A stretch of 17,530 nt of DNA from Gammaproteobacteria bacterium (GCA_023485185.1 JAMCZP010000310.1:1-17530), one strand, 5' to 3'. Shown: positions 6,199 to 15,064, counted from the stretch's first letter. The notes: generated by a model from the sequence alone, not told the origin. Translations and numbers: made by a program.

Positions 6199-6789
6199 AT
6201 GCGGAGACGCGCTTTGAAAGCATTGATTGCTCTTTTCCCTTTATTGTTGGCGCTGCCGGTTTCCGCTGACTGGCAGCTTGACCCTGGTCAATCCCGCGTG
6301 CAGGCGTCGATTACTCAGTTGAATGGTGAGGCACCACAAACCCATCACCATCAAGTGCGCGATCTACAGGGCGATATCTCTAGCGATGGCACGCTTCGCC
6401 TGCCGTTAAAGCTTAGCCAAACCGACGTACTAGAGCGGTTTGGCGAGCTACCGCCTTGGATAGGTTTGTTGGCCAATACCACCTTGGTGACGCTGGTGGC
6501 GCAGATGCCGCCCGAGCGGTTGGATAGCTTAGATATTGGTCAGTCACTGGTCGAGACGCTGGAGTTTCGCGTTCAGTCCGACATGATTAATCAGCAGGAG
6601 TCCGTTCCGCTGCGCTTTACACGTGAGGGCTTGAACGAGATCCGCGTGACCCACGCAGAGCCCATGGCGATGGATGGCAGAGCACTGATGGCAAACAGCA
6701 CGGTAAGAACCGTGCTGTCGATGTTGGGTTATCAGGAGATTGACGAGCATGTGCCCGTCACCTTGAATGCGCTGTTGGTTAACCGCTAA
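6199..6789 (+). CDS. YceI-like periplasmic protein
   Basis: Exported protein of 196 residues. A Sec signal peptide is plain: MRRRALKALIALFPLLLALP, then VSA before DWQLDPGQSRVQ. The mature start, W-x-L-D-x-x-x-S-x-V, and the later alternation of strands (DLQGDISSDGTLRLPLKL, LETLEFRVQS, VPVTLNALLV) fit the YceI lipocalin-like fold. That fold is known to bind polyprenoid lipids. The similarity is partial and no ligand residue can be named. The frame is open from a TTG at 6172, but the ATG at 6199 begins a proper signal peptide, so it was preferred; the Shine-Dalgarno is weak. The stop is three bases from the convergent stop of the ABC transporter, with no terminator between. Confidence 0.65.
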   Translation: MRRRALKALIALFPLLLALPVSADWQLDPGQSRVQASITQLNGEAPQTHHHQVRDLQGDISSDGTLRLPLKLSQTDVLERFGELPPWIGLLANTTLVTLVAQMPPERLDSLDIGQSLVETLEFRVQSDMINQQESVPLRFTREGLNEIRVTHAEPMAMDGRALMANSTVRTVLSMLGYQEIDEHVPVTLNALLVNR

Positions 6790-6792
6790 AGT

Positions 6793-8607
6793 TTAGTTGG
6801 TGAGGACTTCTACATCCCCAGCCTGGGCCGCGCCGGTTTGTACTCGCCACTGGGCGGCGTAATGGCCGTTAACTGCCAACAGGCTTGTGTGGCTGCCACG
6901 TTCAGCCACCTGGCCTTTCTCAATCACCACGATTTCATCAGCATGTACAATGGTAGAAAGACGGTGGGCAATCATAATCACCGTGCGGCCATGGGCGATG
7001 CGTTTGAGCGAGCGCTGAATGGCCGCTTCGGTTTCGTTGTCTACCGCGCTAGTGGCTTCATCCAATACGAGAATGGGCGGGTCTTTAAGCAGCGCCCTCG
7101 CTAATGAGAGCCGTTGGCGCTGGCCACCGGAAAGCAGCACGCCACGCTCGCCAACAGCGGTATCAAGCCCCTGGGGCAGCGTTTCAATAAAGCTCCACGC
7201 TTCAGCAGTTTTGGCGGCATCGATAATCGCGGCTTCGTCGGCGTCGGGCTTGCCGTAGGCAATATTGTCCCGAATGCTGCCTTCAAATAGATAAACGTCC
7301 TGGCTCACCAGGCCAATCGATTGGCGTAGCGAATTCATGCTCACATCGGTAATCGGCTGCCCATCAATCAGCACTCGCCCGCTTTCGGGGTCATAAAAGC
7401 GCAGCAGCAGTTTAATCAAGGTGGATTTACCCGACCCCGTCGCCCCTACCAGCGCTAAGGTTGCACCTGCTGGCACGTTTAGGTGAATACCATCGACACC
7501 GACTTGGCTCGTCGCGTAGTGAAAACTGACCTCTTCGAAGGTGACTTCACCCCGTACTGGCGATGCAAGCGGCGCGGTGCTGTTGTCTTTAACGGTAATC
7601 GGCACTTCAAGCAGGTCGAGGATCCGCCGCGTGCTGGCCATGGCGCGCTCGAACAGGTCAATCACCTGGGCCAAGCCGGTTAGCGGCCACAATAATCGCT
7701 GGGTCAGAAATACCAGTACGCCATAAGCGCCTACGTTTAAGGTTCCGTTTAGTGCCATCATGCCCCCAACGGTGAAAGTGGCCAAAAAGCCTGCCAAAAT
7801 CGCCATGCGAATCACCGGGATAAACGCCGAGCTAACTTTGATCGCCCTTCGGTTGGCTTCTACATAGGCTTCACTGGCATCGCGCAGGCGTTCGGCTTCG
7901 CGCTCTTCGCTGGTAAAGCTTTTAATCGTCGCGATGCCGCTAAGGTTGTTGGATAACCGGCTAGCCAGATCACCCACTTTCTCACGCACATCGCTATACA
8001 GCGGCCCCGCTTTGCGCTGGAAGAAGAACGCGCCCCAGATAATCAGCGGAATAGGTGTAAACGCTAGCAAAGCAATCAGCGGCGAAAGCACAAAGAACAC
8101 CGCGCCTACCGCCACCACGGTGACAAATACCTGAATCAGCGCATTGGCACCGCCGTCTAAAAAGCGTTCAAGCTGGTTAACATCATCGTTCATGGTAGCC
8201 ACAAGCTGGCCGGAGCTTTTTGACTCAAAGAACGCCATATCCAGCCGCTGGGCATGCTCGTAGGTATCTTGACGCATATCCGCCTGCAGCCGCTGGGCAA
8301 GATTGCGCCATAGAATTTGAAACAGGTACTCAAACAGCGATTCGCCTGCCCAAATAAAGAACGTCAGTACCGCCAAAATGGTGATCTGCTCTTGGGGAGA
8401 CTCAAACCCCAGCCGCGCCACAAAGCTATTTTCCTGATTGACCACCACGTCGATGGCGACACCAATCAAAATCTCGGGTGCAATATCAAACAGCTTGTTG
8501 ATAACCGAACAGGTAGTCGCGGCAATAATGCGCCGCCGATAGCCTTTGGCGTAGCGCAGTAGCCGCACCAAGGCTTGAAAACTGTGTGCAGGAGAGGACA
8601 CAAGCAT
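6793..8607 (-). CDS. ABC exporter-type half-transporter (fused membrane and ATPase domains)
   Basis: Inner-membrane transporter of 604 residues that should work as a dimer. The N-terminal part (about 20-320) has six predicted membrane helices and the type I exporter loop with RLDMAFFESKSSGQLVATMN. The ATPase follows: Walker A GATGSGKST (388-396), Q-loop near SQDVYLFEG, signature LSGGQRQRLSLARAL (492-506), Walker B ILVLDEATSAVD (512-523) and switch histidine 548 in IAHRLST. It lies 28 bases after the FecE-type ATPase, so it is probably in the same operon. This suggests siderophore or metabolite efflux, or an IrtAB/YbtPQ-like import role; the direction cannot be told from sequence. AAAGGA touches the ATG at 8607 directly but is six bases before the in-frame GTG at 8601, which may be the true start. 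Confidence 0.88.
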   Translation of the reverse strand: MLVSSPAHSFQALVRLLRYAKGYRRRIIAATTCSVINKLFDIAPEILIGVAIDVVVNQENSFVARLGFESPQEQITILAVLTFFIWAGESLFEYLFQILWRNLAQRLQADMRQDTYEHAQRLDMAFFESKSSGQLVATMNDDVNQLERFLDGGANALIQVFVTVVAVGAVFFVLSPLIALLAFTPIPLIIWGAFFFQRKAGPLYSDVREKVGDLASRLSNNLSGIATIKSFTSEEREAERLRDASEAYVEANRRAIKVSSAFIPVIRMAILAGFLATFTVGGMMALNGTLNVGAYGVLVFLTQRLLWPLTGLAQVIDLFERAMASTRRILDLLEVPITVKDNSTAPLASPVRGEVTFEEVSFHYATSQVGVDGIHLNVPAGATLALVGATGSGKSTLIKLLLRFYDPESGRVLIDGQPITDVSMNSLRQSIGLVSQDVYLFEGSIRDNIAYGKPDADEAAIIDAAKTAEAWSFIETLPQGLDTAVGERGVLLSGGQRQRLSLARALLKDPPILVLDEATSAVDNETEAAIQRSLKRIAHGRTVIMIAHRLSTIVHADEIVVIEKGQVAERGSHTSLLAVNGHYAAQWRVQTGAAQAGDVEVLTN

Positions 8608-8635
8608 TCCTTTCTAAGATTGTTGTAGGTCTAAG

Positions 8636-9463
8636 CTAGCCACTCACCGATGAGCGCCGCACATTAGCAAGCAGCGGGCTCCCGGTATCGGGGTCGATTA
8701 ATAGTGTGCACTCTACTTGATAAAGCGTGCGTACTAAATCTTGAGTGACCACGGTGGCGGGTGGCCCTTCCGCAACAATCTGCCCTTCCCGCATGGCGAT
8801 TAAGTGATCCGCATAGCGGCAGGCGCTGGCAAGGTCGTGCAGCACCATCACTACGGTGCGGCCATGATGGGCTAGATGCTTAACCAGCTCGAAGACTTCG
8901 ATCTGGTGGCCAAGATCCAATGCGGAGGTGGGCTCATCGAGCAGTAGTAGCGGCGTTTGCTGAGCAATGGTCATGGCGATCCAAGCGCGCTGGCGCTGGC
9001 CACCGGAAAGGGCGTCAATTGGCCGATCAGCGAGTTGCTCTAGCCCTGCTGCGGCCAGCGCGTGCTGTACCACGCGCTGATCCTCCGCTGACCACTGGCG
9101 CAGCCACCCTTGGTGGGGCTGCCGGCCAAAGCGAATCAGCTCGGTCACGGTTAAGCCTTCAGGTGCGACGGCCTCTTGAGGCAATAGCGCCAGTTGAGTT
9201 GCCAACTGGCGGGTGGGCAGGCGCTGAATATCGGCGCCATCCAGCAGTACCGCCCCGCTGTCAGGTTTATGAAGACGCGCAAGCCCAGCCAACAGCGTTG
9301 ATTTCCCGCAGCCGTTAGGCCCCACAATAGCGGTGACTTGGCCGCTGGGCAGGCTGATATCCAAGCCATCAATCACCTGCCGGGTGCCATAACTCATGCC
9401 GAGTGATTGAGTCGCCAGCGAAGGCATTGAGAAGGACATTGACGTCGACGGGGAATGGCTCAT
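8636..9463 (-). CDS. FecE/BtuD-type ATPase of a ferric siderophore importer
   Basis: Cytoplasmic ATPase of 275 residues that powers the two permeases encoded upstream. It shows Walker A GPNGCGKST (48-56), the Q-loop in LALLPQEAVAPEGLTVTELI with the following RFGRQPHQG block typical of FecE/FhuC, signature LSGGQRQRAWIAM, Walker B LLLLDEPTSALDLGHQ and switch histidine in VMVLHDLASACRYAD. The frame is open to 9496. The ATG at 9461-9463 was chosen because it overlaps the permease stop by four bases (9460-9463) and has GGAG seven bases upstream. It is the fourth gene of the coupled operon. Ligand specificity resides in the binding protein and receptor, not here. Confidence 0.92.
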   Translation of the reverse strand: MSHSPSTSMSFSMPSLATQSLGMSYGTRQVIDGLDISLPSGQVTAIVGPNGCGKSTLLAGLARLHKPDSGAVLLDGADIQRLPTRQLATQLALLPQEAVAPEGLTVTELIRFGRQPHQGWLRQWSAEDQRVVQHALAAAGLEQLADRPIDALSGGQRQRAWIAMTIAQQTPLLLLDEPTSALDLGHQIEVFELVKHLAHHGRTVVMVLHDLASACRYADHLIAMREGQIVAEGPPATVVTQDLVRTLYQVECTLLIDPDTGSPLLANVRRSSVSG

Positions 9464-10599
9464 GTATAGCTCCGTTGCGGGCGCATTAATATCCAAAGTA
9501 ACCAGGGGCCGCCCACCACTGCCGTGACAATACCCACCGGAATCTCGATGGGAGCGAGCAGCGTACGCCCGGCCAAATCAGCTAGCACCATTACCAGCGC
9601 CCCGGCAAGCGTTGCCGCCATGATCGGCACGCCCCGTGAACTCGATAACGACCGGGCAATCTCGGGGCCAATTAACCCCACCATGCCGACTGGCCCAGCA
9701 ACGGCGACTGCTAACCCCGTCAGCGCCACCGACAGCAGCAGTACTTCCCGTCGGCGCCGTTTGACGTTAACGCCTAAACCGCTCGCAGTGGCATCTTTAA
9801 AACGTAATAGCGTTAATGAACGGGCCAGCGCCAGAGCGGTGGCCAGCCCTAACGCTAACCCAAGCATAAGTAGCTGTAACGCGCCGCTGGGTCGTGCATT
9901 TAACGAGCCCACGGTCCACGGGTAGGCGGCGTTGGCTGTATCAATCGCCACCCGGGCAAGCAGCAATTGCGTCACCGCGCCAAATACCGCGCCCACGCCA
10001 ATGCCTGCGACGATAAAACGGTAACCCTGAGTGCCACTGCCCGCCGCTAAACCAAAGGTAAGCACGGCCGCTGTGGTCGCCCCGGCTAATGCCATGGCAG
10101 GCGGCGCGATAGAAATGCCCATGCCGACGATGGAGGCCACGGCAAATGCCGTTGCGCCATTATCAATGCCGATAATGCCGGGTGTGGCCAAGCGGTTGCG
10201 GGCTAACGTTTGCATTAAAATACCCGCCAAAGCGAAGGCGGCGCCGGTGAAGCAGGCAGCGACCAAACGGCGCAAGCGCAGCTCTTGCACCACAAAACTC
10301 GCCATCATATCCGCATTGCCAAATAGCGCTTGGAGCACCGCTAAGGGGGCGACTTTAACGCTGCCCAAACTGAGATAAACAACGCTGGCCAGCAGTAGCG
10401 CGCTAAATAGCCCTAGGTTGACGACTACCGCACGCTGTTCAAATAGTACGCTGTTCGCGCCTTGCTGATTTCGCCAGGCTAAGCGCCTGTAACCTGAAGG
10501 CGGCGAGACTGGGTCGTTTTCACCCGAAGCCGCTTGGGCCGAAGGAGAGAAAGACATAACAGAGGGTTTAATCGATGTGGTTTTCATGAACCAACTCAT
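9460..10599 (-). CDS. FecCD/BtuC-family siderophore permease, second subunit
   Basis: Polytopic inner-membrane permease of 379 residues that pairs with the preceding permease to form the import channel. The conserved BtuC-family block RNRLATPGIIGIDNGA and the cytoplasmic coupling segment GPVGMVGLIGPEIAR, which docks on the ATPase, are both present. About nine to ten hydrophobic helices are visible. The N terminus before the first helix is long, roughly 55 residues, polar and Ser/Pro-rich. The frame is open to 10752, but that part lies inside the upstream permease gene. The ATG at 10597-10599 overlaps the upstream stop by four bases (10596-10599). MKTTSIKPSV at 10587 and MSFSPSAQ at 10557 are alternative starts, and none has a clear Shine-Dalgarno. 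Confidence 0.9.
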   Translation of the reverse strand: MSWFMKTTSIKPSVMSFSPSAQAASGENDPVSPPSGYRRLAWRNQQGANSVLFEQRAVVVNLGLFSALLLASVVYLSLGSVKVAPLAVLQALFGNADMMASFVVQELRLRRLVAACFTGAAFALAGILMQTLARNRLATPGIIGIDNGATAFAVASIVGMGISIAPPAMALAGATTAAVLTFGLAAGSGTQGYRFIVAGIGVGAVFGAVTQLLLARVAIDTANAAYPWTVGSLNARPSGALQLLMLGLALGLATALALARSLTLLRFKDATASGLGVNVKRRRREVLLLSVALTGLAVAVAGPVGMVGLIGPEIARSLSSSRGVPIMAATLAGALVMVLADLAGRTLLAPIEIPVGIVTAVVGGPWLLWILMRPQRSYT

Positions 10600-11621
10600 A
10601 ACATCGGCAGGCGGCGCGCACGCACCACCGCTATTAATACAGGTGCACCGCATAGTGCAGTGAGTACGCCCAGTGGTAACTCCGAAGGGGCGACCACCAC
10701 CCGCGAGATTATATCGGCGGCGAGTACGATCAAAGGCCCAATGGGCAGGCAAAATAGCAGCGTGCGGCGTATATCAGGCCCGGCAAAAGCGCGGGCAACA
10801 AACGGCACCACCAGCCCGACAAAGGCAATCGGCCCCGCAATAGCGGTGGCAGCACCGACGAATAGCGCCACGCAGGCCACTACCAGCCAACGAATAAGAT
10901 TGGGATGGTGGCCAAGCCCTGAGGCAACCCGTTCGCCTAGGGCCAGCGCGGCTAACGGCCGGGCGATTAGTGCAACAATCACTGACGCCACCAGCATACT
11001 GGGCAACACGGCGAGCAGGTCGTCTAAGCGACGCCCCGCTAAACTGCCAATCACCCAGAAGCGTATTTCATCGGCGGCGCGCTGGTCGTAAAGTAGTATC
11101 AGCGAGGTTAATGAAGCGAGCAGGCCAGAAAACGCCGCCCCGGCAAGCACCAGTCGAATAGGGTCATTGCCTACACCGCGAAAGCGCGCCACGCTCAATA
11201 CGCACACGCAGCCCACCAAGGCACCTAACTGCGCCACTGAAATACGCAGAGTGGCCGCGCTGGCACCCAGCACTAACGCCAGCGCTACAGCAAGCGCAGC
11301 GCCCGCACTAACGCCTAACAGGCCCGGCTCGGCCAGTGGGTTGCGCGCCACGGCTTGCAGTAGCGCCCCCGCCACCCCTAGCGCCATTCCCACCACAATG
11401 CCAATTAAGGTACGCGGGGCGCGCAGTTCCCAAACGATAAACTGCGCTTCGCTGTCCTGGGCACCGAAAAGTAATGACAGCGCCCGGCCAGGGCCAACGC
11501 TGCCCGCCCCTATCAATAAGCTAACGAAGCTCACCGCCATTAAGGCGGTGAACAGTAGCAATATTAACGTGCGTGGATGAACACGCCTAATGCGCGTCGC
11601 TACAGAAGTCGGAACCGTCAC
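10596..11621 (-). CDS. FecCD/BtuC-family siderophore permease, first subunit
   Basis: Inner-membrane permease of 341 residues, the usual length for FecC/FepD-type proteins. It shows RNPLAEPGLLGVSAGA and the ATPase-docking segment GPIAFVGLVVPFVAR, both hallmarks of the family. It also has about nine to ten hydrophobic helices and a short basic N terminus, TRIRRVHPRTLI. The start codon is GTG at 11619-11621 and overlaps the binding-protein stop by four bases (11618-11621), so translation is probably coupled. AGAGG lies about 13 bases upstream. It forms a heterodimer with the product of 9460-10599 and receives substrate from the periplasmic binding protein. Confidence 0.92.
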   Translation of the reverse strand: MTVPTSVATRIRRVHPRTLILLLFTALMAVSFVSLLIGAGSVGPGRALSLLFGAQDSEAQFIVWELRAPRTLIGIVVGMALGVAGALLQAVARNPLAEPGLLGVSAGAALAVALALVLGASAATLRISVAQLGALVGCVCVLSVARFRGVGNDPIRLVLAGAAFSGLLASLTSLILLYDQRAADEIRFWVIGSLAGRRLDDLLAVLPSMLVASVIVALIARPLAALALGERVASGLGHHPNLIRWLVVACVALFVGAATAIAGPIAFVGLVVPFVARAFAGPDIRRTLLFCLPIGPLIVLAADIISRVVVAPSELPLGVLTALCGAPVLIAVVRARRLPML

Positions 11622-12544
11622 GGCAATAGCGCTGCCTCTATATCATCCAAAATAGCTTGCGCCGCCAGCGGGCCGTTGGCGCTTGTCCATAGCTGCCCAT
11701 CTACCGGCACAACGCGTTCTTGCTGCACAACGTTCAGCCGCGTAAAAGCGTTACTTTGCTTGGCCGCATCCAGCGCTGCTTGGCCGTCTTCGTTTAGCGT
11801 TGCCAGGAACAGCCAATCGCCGTCCACTTGAGAAAGATTTTCCAAGCTAAGCACATCGCTATGCACGCCTCGCTCGCCGACCAATCCGCCATCCTGAACA
11901 TCTAAACCGGCGTCGGCTAACAGGCCTGCTGAGAATAGATTTTGTGACATGACCATGGGGCCACCGGGCATCCAACGAACCAGAAATGTAGTGCCGCCAA
12001 CGCCTGCTACCTCCACTGCCTCTGCCACTTCTGCCGCGCGCTGTTCCACGGCCGCAATGGCCTCTGCAACTGCCTCTTGGCGGTTCAGCGCTTCGCCATA
12101 AAGGCGCGCTTCATCTTTCCAGTTATCCGCTGCAAGCGGCTGAGTCGGCGGCACAATAGTGGGGGCAATGCGGGAAAGCAGTTGATACTGCTCATCGGAG
12201 AGTTGGGCGGGTGCTAAAATCAGATCGGGCTGCTGCGCTAAAACGGCTTCAATATTAATCTCGCGCACCACCCCCATTATTGCAGGCCGGTCATTACCTA
12301 AATGTGCTTCGATATAAGTAGCAACGTTATCACCACCACGCGTGGTGACCGCACCCAGCGGGCTAACGCCTGCCGCCACAGCAGCGTCCAATGCGCCTTC
12401 ATATAAGGTTACAACACGCTCAGGCGTACCTTCCACATCAACCTCGCCAAAGGCCGTCTCCAGAGTACGCGCTTGCACTACCCCGATTGTTAGGCCGCTC
12501 AGCAGTATTACCACTAGGCTTTTGCGCAGAACTGTTTGCAGCAT
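11618..12544 (-). CDS. FecB/FepB-type periplasmic iron-siderophore binding protein
   Basis: Periplasmic solute-binding protein of 308 residues that should carry the ferric siderophore from the outer-membrane receptor to the permease. It has a clear signal peptide, MLQTVLRKSLVVILLSGLT, ending near VVQA before RTLETAFG. There is no lipobox cysteine, so it is soluble rather than a lipoprotein. The fold markers PERVVTLYEGALDAAVAAG, the NIEAVLAQQPDLILAP block and the long helix rich in A, E and V between lobes are typical of cluster A-II (BtuF/FecB) proteins. GGAGGG lies about seven bases before the ATG. It is the first gene of the five-gene minus-strand operon, and a Fur-box-like site is 29 bases upstream of its start. 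Confidence 0.92.
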   Translation of the reverse strand: MLQTVLRKSLVVILLSGLTIGVVQARTLETAFGEVDVEGTPERVVTLYEGALDAAVAAGVSPLGAVTTRGGDNVATYIEAHLGNDRPAIMGVVREINIEAVLAQQPDLILAPAQLSDEQYQLLSRIAPTIVPPTQPLAADNWKDEARLYGEALNRQEAVAEAIAAVEQRAAEVAEAVEVAGVGGTTFLVRWMPGGPMVMSQNLFSAGLLADAGLDVQDGGLVGERGVHSDVLSLENLSQVDGDWLFLATLNEDGQAALDAAKQSNAFTRLNVVQQERVVPVDGQLWTSANGPLAAQAILDDIEAALLP

Positions 12545-12572
12545 GAGTCACCCTCCAGAAAAGATGCCAAAA

Positions 12573-12587
12573 TAGTAATGATTCTCA
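12573..12587 (-). promoter_or_regulatory. Candidate Fur box upstream of the uptake operon
   Basis: On the minus strand TGAGAATCATTACTA matches the 7-1-7 Fur consensus TGATAATNATTATCA at 11 of 14 defined positions. It lies 29 bases upstream of the binding-protein ATG, where binding of Fe-Fur would block transcription. Confidence 0.55.
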
Positions 12588-12612
12588 AAATCACATGCAT
12601 CAAAATTTCATC

Positions 12613-12625
12613 GAACGCTGCGTTC
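12613..12625. repeat. 13-base palindrome in the divergent promoter region
   Basis: GAACGC, one T, GCGTTC is a perfect inverted repeat 69 bases upstream of the binding-protein gene. It is GC-rich and unlike a Fur box. It may be a site for a second regulator or a leader hairpin. Confidence 0.3.
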
Positions 12626-12749
12626 CGTGATATGCAACGGACTCTATAGCCCCCACCTTTCTTTTTACGGGTTGCATAATTAGCAACAACACGTTCCTTA
12701 TCGTCTGCTCGTTTTCTGGAACTTTTTTTCATAGAATCCCCAACGCACT

Positions 12750-12781
12750 TGATAATCAATATCATTGGATAATTAATATCG
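12750..12781 (+). promoter_or_regulatory. Tandem Fur boxes upstream of the outer-membrane receptor
   Basis: TGATAATCAATATCA (12750-12764) matches the 7-1-7 Fur consensus at 13 of 14 defined positions. A second, weaker copy, GGATAATTAATATCG (12767-12781), follows almost immediately. They end 17 bases before the receptor ATG and overlap a -35-like TTGATA (12749-12754). Fur binding here should repress the receptor when iron is plentiful. Confidence 0.72.
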
Positions 12782-12798
12782 TCACCAAGGGGATCGTT

Positions 12799-14985
12799 AT
12801 GCCGCGCTTCACTCGCACTGCTCTCGCCAGCGCTGTTACTTTTGCCGTCGCATCTACGGGCGTTCATGCACAGGAAAACAGCCAACTTAGTAATATGGTC
12901 GTCACGGCGGCAGGCTATGAGCAGTCGCTGAATAGCGCGCCAGCCAGTATTTCGGTGGTGACACGGGAAGAGCTTGAACAGAAGCAGTTTTCGAATATCG
13001 CTGAGGCGATTGCCGATGTACCCGGAGTGGATGTGCGCTCTGGCACCGGTAAAACTGGCGGGCTAAATATTTCGATTCGTGGCATGCCAAGCGCATACAC
13101 GCTTATTTTGATTGATGGGCGCCGTCAAAATGCTTCAGGTGACGTGACCCCTAACGGCTTTGGTGAAACTTCCACCAGTTTTATTCCCCCTCTTTCCGCT
13201 ATTGAACGTATTGAGGTTATTCGTGGGCCAATGTCCACGCTGTATGGCTCTGACGCCATGGGCGGGGTAGTTAACATCATTACCCGCCGCGTGAGCGATG
13301 CTTGGGCAGGCTCGGTATCTGTTGAAAACACCTTCCAAGAAGATCGTGATGCAGGCAATAGTTCCGCCATTAACCTCTACACCTCTGGCCCATTGGTAGA
13401 AGACACCGTTGGCCTTCAATTACGGGGGCGTTTATTTGACCGCGATAGCTCCGAACGCATGATTGAGAATGGCTCTGGCCGCGACCCGCGCCCTTCTGAA
13501 GCGCGCATTTACTCTATTGGTGGGCGGTTGAACGTTACGCCTGATGACACGAACGAATTCTGGTTGGATCTTGAACGCTCGCGCCAAACCTACGATAACA
13601 GCGATGGTCGCCTGGGCAACCTGGACACACCGGCGCGTGTATTCGGCTATGAAGATGAGCTGCGCTTCAACCGTGACCAAGTCGCGGTTGGCCACACCGG
13701 GCAATTCTCAGCGGGCACGTGGGAAAGTAGTGTGACCCATAACACTACCGAAACCTTTGGTCGCACCTTGCCTGCGGGTAGTGCGCCTGATTTCGGTTAT
13801 GAAGCAGAGGGCGGCGAAGCACGCCTGCTTGAGAACCGTGACATCGTGGTTGACAGTAAGTTTGTCGCGCCGTTAGGCGATCATATGGTCACGGTGGGAG
13901 GTCAATATATTGATGCCACGCTTGAGGATGGCGCAGCAGGCTCTGAATCGTTTGAGCAAAATAGTTGGGCGCTGTTTGCAGAAGACGAATGGTACTTACG
14001 CGATGATTTAGCGCTCACTTTAGGTGGCCGTTACGAGCACCACGATGCCTTTGGCGGCCACTTCAGCCCACGTGGCTACTTGGTATGGAGTGCCAATAAT
14101 CATTGGACTCTCAAAGGTGGCATTAGCCAAGGCTATAAAACACCCTCGCTTAATGACTTACACGATGGCGTAAATGGTTTCACTGCCCAGGGCCAGTCCA
14201 TCACTATCGGCTCACCAGACCTTGAGCCAGAGAAGAGTACGAATTACGAGTTGGGGGCTATTTACGATAACTTAGCGGGCTTCTCACTAGGCGCCACGGC
14301 GTTCTTTAATCAGTTTAAAGACCGCATTGCCAGTGCCGACGATCTAGCCAACTGTCAGTTTATCGACAGTAATGGCAATACCCCCAATGCGGGGCTAAGC
14401 AATTGCTTAAGTGTGGGCAACTTTACTGCGCAGGAGAGCTTCAGCCAGTTAACCAACATTGACCGCGCTGAAACGCGTGGCATTGAGCTAAACGCCAGCT
14501 ATCAAATTGCCCCTGCATGGTCTATCAGCGGTGGTTACACCTATACCGATACGGAAATCACCTCTGGCGAAAACGAAGGCATGGTGCTTACCAATGTGCC
14601 AAACCACAAGCTAACCGCCGACCTTACCTGGGCAATCAATGAGCGATGGAATACGACATTGGAAGGCGAGTACTACTCTTCCCGTGAGCGCTTTGCCGCT
14701 GGCCTACCCACGTCCGGCGAAACCTTGTCACTCTATGAACAGCTCGGCAACAAGCTGGATGGCTATGAGCGCTTCAACCTGCGTAGCTCCTATCTAGTCT
14801 CCGACAACGTCCGATTAACCGGCACGATCTATAACCTGTTTGATAAAGACTTCTCAAGCTCCGATACGTTTGAGCATAACGGCGAAACGCTGCGCGCCTA
14901 CAACTTCACCCAAACAGGTCGCTCCACTGATGGCGTCGCCCTTGATGGACGCAGTTTCTGGTTATCTGCAACTTATGAGTTCTAA
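12799..14985 (+). CDS. TonB-dependent outer-membrane siderophore receptor, CirA/FepA-like
   Basis: Complete 728-residue receptor that should import a ferric siderophore across the outer membrane with TonB energy. The signal peptide ends at VHA (residue 24). The TonB box is NMVVTA (33-37 core). The plug domain contains PASISVVTREELEQKQF, IAEAIADVPGVDV, LNISIRGMPSAYTLILIDG and the strongly conserved ERIEVIRGPMSTLYGSDAMG then GVVNIITRR. The beta-barrel fills the rest. ERAETRG-like DRAETRGIELNASY and YNLFDKDF are typical of CirA, IrgA and FepA relatives. It ends with WLSATYEF, the aromatic C terminus needed for barrel assembly. AAGGGG is six bases before the ATG. It is divergent from the uptake operon, with Fur boxes between. 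Catecholate-type ligands are common in this branch, but the exact substrate is unknown. Confidence 0.92.
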   Translation: MPRFTRTALASAVTFAVASTGVHAQENSQLSNMVVTAAGYEQSLNSAPASISVVTREELEQKQFSNIAEAIADVPGVDVRSGTGKTGGLNISIRGMPSAYTLILIDGRRQNASGDVTPNGFGETSTSFIPPLSAIERIEVIRGPMSTLYGSDAMGGVVNIITRRVSDAWAGSVSVENTFQEDRDAGNSSAINLYTSGPLVEDTVGLQLRGRLFDRDSSERMIENGSGRDPRPSEARIYSIGGRLNVTPDDTNEFWLDLERSRQTYDNSDGRLGNLDTPARVFGYEDELRFNRDQVAVGHTGQFSAGTWESSVTHNTTETFGRTLPAGSAPDFGYEAEGGEARLLENRDIVVDSKFVAPLGDHMVTVGGQYIDATLEDGAAGSESFEQNSWALFAEDEWYLRDDLALTLGGRYEHHDAFGGHFSPRGYLVWSANNHWTLKGGISQGYKTPSLNDLHDGVNGFTAQGQSITIGSPDLEPEKSTNYELGAIYDNLAGFSLGATAFFNQFKDRIASADDLANCQFIDSNGNTPNAGLSNCLSVGNFTAQESFSQLTNIDRAETRGIELNASYQIAPAWSISGGYTYTDTEITSGENEGMVLTNVPNHKLTADLTWAINERWNTTLEGEYYSSRERFAAGLPTSGETLSLYEQLGNKLDGYERFNLRSSYLVSDNVRLTGTIYNLFDKDFSSSDTFEHNGETLRAYNFTQTGRSTDGVALDGRSFWLSATYEF

Positions 14986-15034
14986 TCTGTTCTAACCCAC
15001 TACGTTCCACCGACTGTTTCGATGCTTATCTTCT

Positions 15035-15062
15035 GCCCCGGCCATGCGCCGGGGCTTTTTTT
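15035..15062 (+). terminator. Strong intrinsic terminator of the receptor gene
   Basis: GCCCCGGC, loop CATGC, GCCGGGGC form an eight-pair GC-rich stem followed by seven T. It ends the receptor transcript 50 bases after the stop codon. Confidence 0.9.
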
Positions 15063-15064
15063 AG

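Noticed and set aside
10600..10752. 51-residue N-terminal extension of the second permease
   Set aside because: It lies inside the upstream permease gene and has no family-like sequence; the ATG at 10599 gives a clean four-base overlap.
12514..12733. Possible small basic protein on the minus strand (MKKSSRKRADDKERV...) between the divergent iron genes, with GGGGATT before its ATG
   Set aside because: It overlaps the binding-protein start and the Fur-box region, resembles no family known to me (it is not HemP-like), and its composition looks like regulatory DNA read as protein.
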